This document shows positions 60,532 to 64,000 of a stretch of DNA of 64,000 bases, piece by piece; positions within the stretch are counted from its first letter, which is position 1, and every line of letters begins with the position of its first letter. The notes below the pieces were generated by a model. It searched no databases, had not been told where the DNA came from, and saw nothing but the letters and a program-made list of their open reading frames with translations. The stretch comes from Azorhizobium caulinodans ORS 571 (GTDB lineage Bacteria; Pseudomonadota; Alphaproteobacteria; Rhizobiales; Xanthobacteraceae), in the NCBI RefSeq assembly GCF_000010525.1, contig NC_009937.1, forward strand, positions 62,001-126,000. Reading direction: 5' to 3'. The position numbers were made by a program, and so were the translations under genes.

Positions 60532-61230
60532 ATGGCGCAGAAGGTGATCGGCCTCATCGGCGGGCTGAGCTGGGAGAGCTCGGCAGAATATTATCGGCTC
60601 ATCAATGAGGCGGTGCGGGCGCGCCTCGGCGGGGTTGCCTCCGCGCGCTGCCTGATGTGGTCCTTCGACTTCGCGGAAGTGGAAGCGCTTCAGGCCGCCG
60701 GCGACTGGGACGCGGCAACGGCGCTCATGGTGGATGCCGCCCGCCGGCTGGAACGGGGCGGCGCGGATGTCCTCCTCATCTGCAGCAACACCATGCACCG
60801 CATGGCGGGCGAGGTGGCGGGCGCGGTCGGCGTGCCTCTGCTCCATATTGCCGATCCCACCGCCGCGCGCGTCAAGGCCGCCGGCCTGACGCGCGTCGGC
60901 CTGCTGGGCACCGCCTTCACCATGGAACAGGACTTCTACAAGGGCCGCCTTGCCGCCCGCCACGGGCTCGACGTGCTGGTGCCGGAGGCGGAGGATCGGG
61001 CGGTGGTCCACCGCATCATCTATGAGGAACTGGTGCAGGGCCGCATCGAGGCGGCTTCGCGGGAGGCCTACCGGGCCGTCATTGCCCGCCTCGTCGCTCG
61101 GGGTGCGGAGGCGGTGATCCTCGGCTGCACGGAGATCATGCTGCTGGTGAAACCGGAGGACAGCACCGTGCCGCTGTTCGACACGACGGCGCTTCACGCG
61201 GAGGCGGCGGTGGCGTTTGCGCTGGGGTGA
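60532..61230 (+). CDS. Aspartate/glutamate racemase-family protein
   Basis: A 232-residue protein with LIGGLSWESSAEYYRLINEAV, the first catalytic Cys in LLICSNTMHRM and the second in VILGCTEIMLLV, as in PLP-independent YgeA-type Asp/Glu racemases. GGAGG lies before the ATG. It follows tex by 49 bases. Substrate among Asp, Glu or broad amino acids cannot be read. Confidence 0.9.
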   Translation: MAQKVIGLIGGLSWESSAEYYRLINEAVRARLGGVASARCLMWSFDFAEVEALQAAGDWDAATALMVDAARRLERGGADVLLICSNTMHRMAGEVAGAVGVPLLHIADPTAARVKAAGLTRVGLLGTAFTMEQDFYKGRLAARHGLDVLVPEAEDRAVVHRIIYEELVQGRIEAASREAYRAVIARLVARGAEAVILGCTEIMLLVKPEDSTVPLFDTTALHAEAAVAFALG

Positions 61231-61255
61231 GGTGCGGGCTCTGCGGCCCCGGCCG

Positions 61256-61357
61256 TTCTACCCCCCCTCCCAACCCTCCCCCACAAGGGGGGAGGGCTCT
61301 GGGGTCCGTCCGTTAACCCCCTCCCCCCTTGTGGGGGAGGGATGGGGAGGGGGGTAC
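61256..61357. repeat. Inverted pair of C/G-rich repeats (locus D)
   Basis: Facing copies at 61256-61297 and 61313-61357 fill the gap between the convergent racemase and fghA genes. Hairpins and quadruplex-type G runs are the same as at loci A to C; the flank CGGCCGTTCTACC matches the outer edge of locus C. Confidence 0.85.
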
Positions 61358-61393
61358 ACGCGGCCTCCGCAAAAGCGCCCCCTCCATTGATCC

Positions 61394-62229
61394 TCACCCC
61401 TTCAGCCGCTCCGCGTGCCAGGCGATGTGGTCCGGCATGAAGGTGGAGATGAAGTAATAGGAGTGGTCATAGCCCTCGCGCATGTGGAGCGTGAGGGGGA
61501 TGCCCGCCTCCTGGCAGGCGACTTCCAGCAGGCCGGGCCGCAGCCCGGTGGTGAGGAAGGGGTCCGCCGATCCCTGATCCACGAGAAAGCCGGGAAAGCG
61601 CGCGCCGTCCGCGATCAAGGCGGTGGCGTCATAGGCCCGCCACGCGGCGGGATCGGCCCCGAGATATTTCTCGAACGCCGGCTGCGACCAGCCTGCCGTC
61701 GCGGGCTGGACGATGGGGGCGAAGGCCGAGCAGCTCCGGTAGCGGTCCGGGTTCTTCAGCGCCAGCGTGAGCGCGCCGTGGCCGCCCATGGAATGGCCGA
61801 AGATGCCCTGCCGCGCCATGTCCGCCGGGAAGTGTCTGGCCACCAGCGCGGGCAGTTCGTCGCGCACATAGCTCGCCATGCGGTAGTTGGCGGCGTAAGG
61901 CGCCTGCGTGGCATCCACATAGAAGCCGGCGCCGCAGCCGAACTGCCAGTTGTCCGGCTCGTCCGGCACGCCGGGGCCGCGCGGGGAGGTGTCCGGGCAC
62001 ACGATCATCAGGCCATGCGCGGCGGCGGCGGCCCGGTACTCGCCCTTCTCCATGACATTGGCATGGGTGCAGGTGAGGCCGGAGAGATACCAGAGCACCG
62101 GCACCGGTCCCCGCGCCGCCTGCGGCGGCACGAAGACGGCGAAGGTCATCTCGGTTCCGGTGGCCTCGGAGACGTGCCGGTACACCCCCTGCACGCCGCC
62201 GTGGGACTTCGCCGTGGAGAGGGTCTCCA

Positions 62230-62230
<1 letters not shown>
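61394..62230 (-). CDS. fghA: S-formylglutathione hydrolase
   Basis: A 278-residue esterase with the nucleophile elbow GHSMGGHGALTLAL, LTCTHANVMEKGEYRAAAA and SYYFISTFMPDH near the catalytic His. It hydrolyses S-formylglutathione to formate and glutathione. Its ATG overlaps the stop of the upstream dehydrogenase gene by one base, so the pathway pair is coupled. Confidence 0.95.
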
Positions 62231-63357
<1,127 letters not shown>

Positions 63358-63428
63358 GACAGACCTCTGGCGTTGATCGCGACGCAGGGCGCCACGATTC
63401 GTCGATTCTTGGGGCGGCTCGGGTGGTT

Positions 63429-63968
63429 CTACTCCGCAGCTTCGCTACGGGAAACCGTCTCATGCGGGGCGTTGGGATCGCCGGGCGCCGTCTCCCAGGC
63501 CAGGCCCGGAATGGCGATGATGCGCTGGCCGCGACCATCGGTGCGGCAGACGATGGCGCCCTGTTCTTCCATGTAGGCCAGCAGCCGCCGCGCGCGCCCC
63601 AGCGAGCGCGTGCCATAAGCGTGGGCGACGCCGGCATCCGAAGGGCAGGGCTTGCCGTCATGGGCGGCGCGGGCGAGCACGAGGAACACGCTCTGCATGT
63701 CCTCCGGCAGTTGGCCTGCCATGGAGATGACCTCGCCCCAGGGCGAATCTTCCTTCTCCAGCTCGCCGCTGTCGATGCCCGCATGGGCGATGGCGAGCCG
63801 GCGGCGGAAGGCACGCAGGCTCAGGGCCTCGCCCGCCACCTTGCGGATGCGGCAGCGGACCAGAAAGTCCTGATAGAGCACCGCCGCCGTGCGGAAGCCG
63901 GCTTCCGGATCGGAGAGGATTTCCTTCAACGCTTGGTCGATGGCCGCCTGCCGCTCTTCCGGGCTCAT
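63429..63968 (-). CDS. Uncharacterised protein, possible winged-helix end; 5' end near window edge
   Basis: A 179-residue frame from an ATG at 63968. The N-terminal part is helical ([40 protein letters not shown]); the C-terminal part ([37 protein letters not shown]) looks like a winged-helix recognition unit. The frame stays open to the window edge and the ATG has no good ribosome site, so the true start may lie outside. It lies 71 bases upstream of adhI on the same strand; a regulatory link is possible. Confidence 0.65.
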   Translation of the reverse strand: MSPEERQAAIDQALKEILSDPEAGFRTAAVLYQDFLVRCRIRKVAGEALSLRAFRRRLAIAHAGIDSGELEKEDSPWGEVISMAGQLPEDMQSVFLVLARAAHDGKPCPSDAGVAHAYGTRSLGRARRLLAYMEEQGAIVCRTDGRGQRIIAIPGLAWETAPGDPNAPHETVSRSEAAE

Positions 63969-64000
63969 GGTGGGCGCGGCGGGGCCCGCCTGCACCGGGG

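Overview
The window reads as a chromosomal segment of a high-GC alphaproteobacterium of the order Hyphomicrobiales. Gene content suggests a Xanthobacteraceae-type organism (Azorhizobium/Xanthobacter/Ancylobacter-like): class III formaldehyde detoxification, glycolate oxidation, an OlsB-type ornithine-lipid acyltransferase, tandem chemoreceptors and a Rhizobiales-style ftsK-lolA-xth neighbourhood. The taxonomic call is inference from gene content, not from a marker-gene comparison. No rRNA, tRNA, CRISPR array, insertion sequence or prophage could be recognised.

Layout. 1-10049 (minus strand) is a surface-polysaccharide locus: ManC makes GDP-mannose, Gmd and an Rmd-like reductase turn it into a GDP-6-deoxyhexose (probably GDP-rhamnose), a sugar C-methyltransferase may branch it, and a two-domain glycosyltransferase (cut by the left edge) would use it; a cytochrome P450 and a TPR protein sit in the same run. 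10227-12600 holds a PduO-type cobalamin adenosyltransferase, a small twin-helix membrane protein and an MHS-type transporter. 12873-17129 is a tandem pair of methyl-accepting chemotaxis proteins. 17264-20136 is rpsO-pnp.

20367-28322 (minus) is the most distinctive part: a nine-gene Nit1C (MSMEG_0565-0572 / Sll0783-0787) operon, in order MSMEG_0572-family protein, Nit6803-type nitrilase, radical SAM, GNAT, AIR-synthase-like, glycosyltransferase, MSMEG_0570-family, flavin oxidoreductase, and lastly an LnmK/Pnap_2097-like hotdog protein. A near-perfect sigma-54 promoter lies in front of it and a MocR-type regulator is divergent. Such clusters are linked to nitrogen starvation and cyanide/nitrile assimilation.

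28637-33091 holds the MocR regulator, a Tat-exported protein, OlsB and a DUF2076 protein. 33251-41676 is a glycolate-to-malate block: divergent LysR regulator, glcD-glcE, a DUF559 endonuclease-like gene apparently inserted between two repeat pairs, glcF, thiE and malate synthase. 41742-47845 carries AzlCD, a secreted hydrolase, an L,D-transpeptidase, an orphan OmpR-type regulator, a cyclic-nucleotide-binding protein, a DUF2267-like protein and exonuclease III. 47936-57903 carries a GFA protein, LolA, FtsK, a DapC-like aminotransferase, RibF, a HAD hydrolase, a secreted protein and an isolated MurD. 58137-63968 carries Tex, an Asp/Glu racemase-family protein, the formaldehyde pair FghA-AdhI and a partial unknown protein.

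A family of C/G-rich inverted repeats with quadruplex-type G runs occurs as four inverted pairs (27.7, 37.1, 37.7 and 61.3 kb), including inside the Nit1C operon and on both sides of the DUF559 gene.
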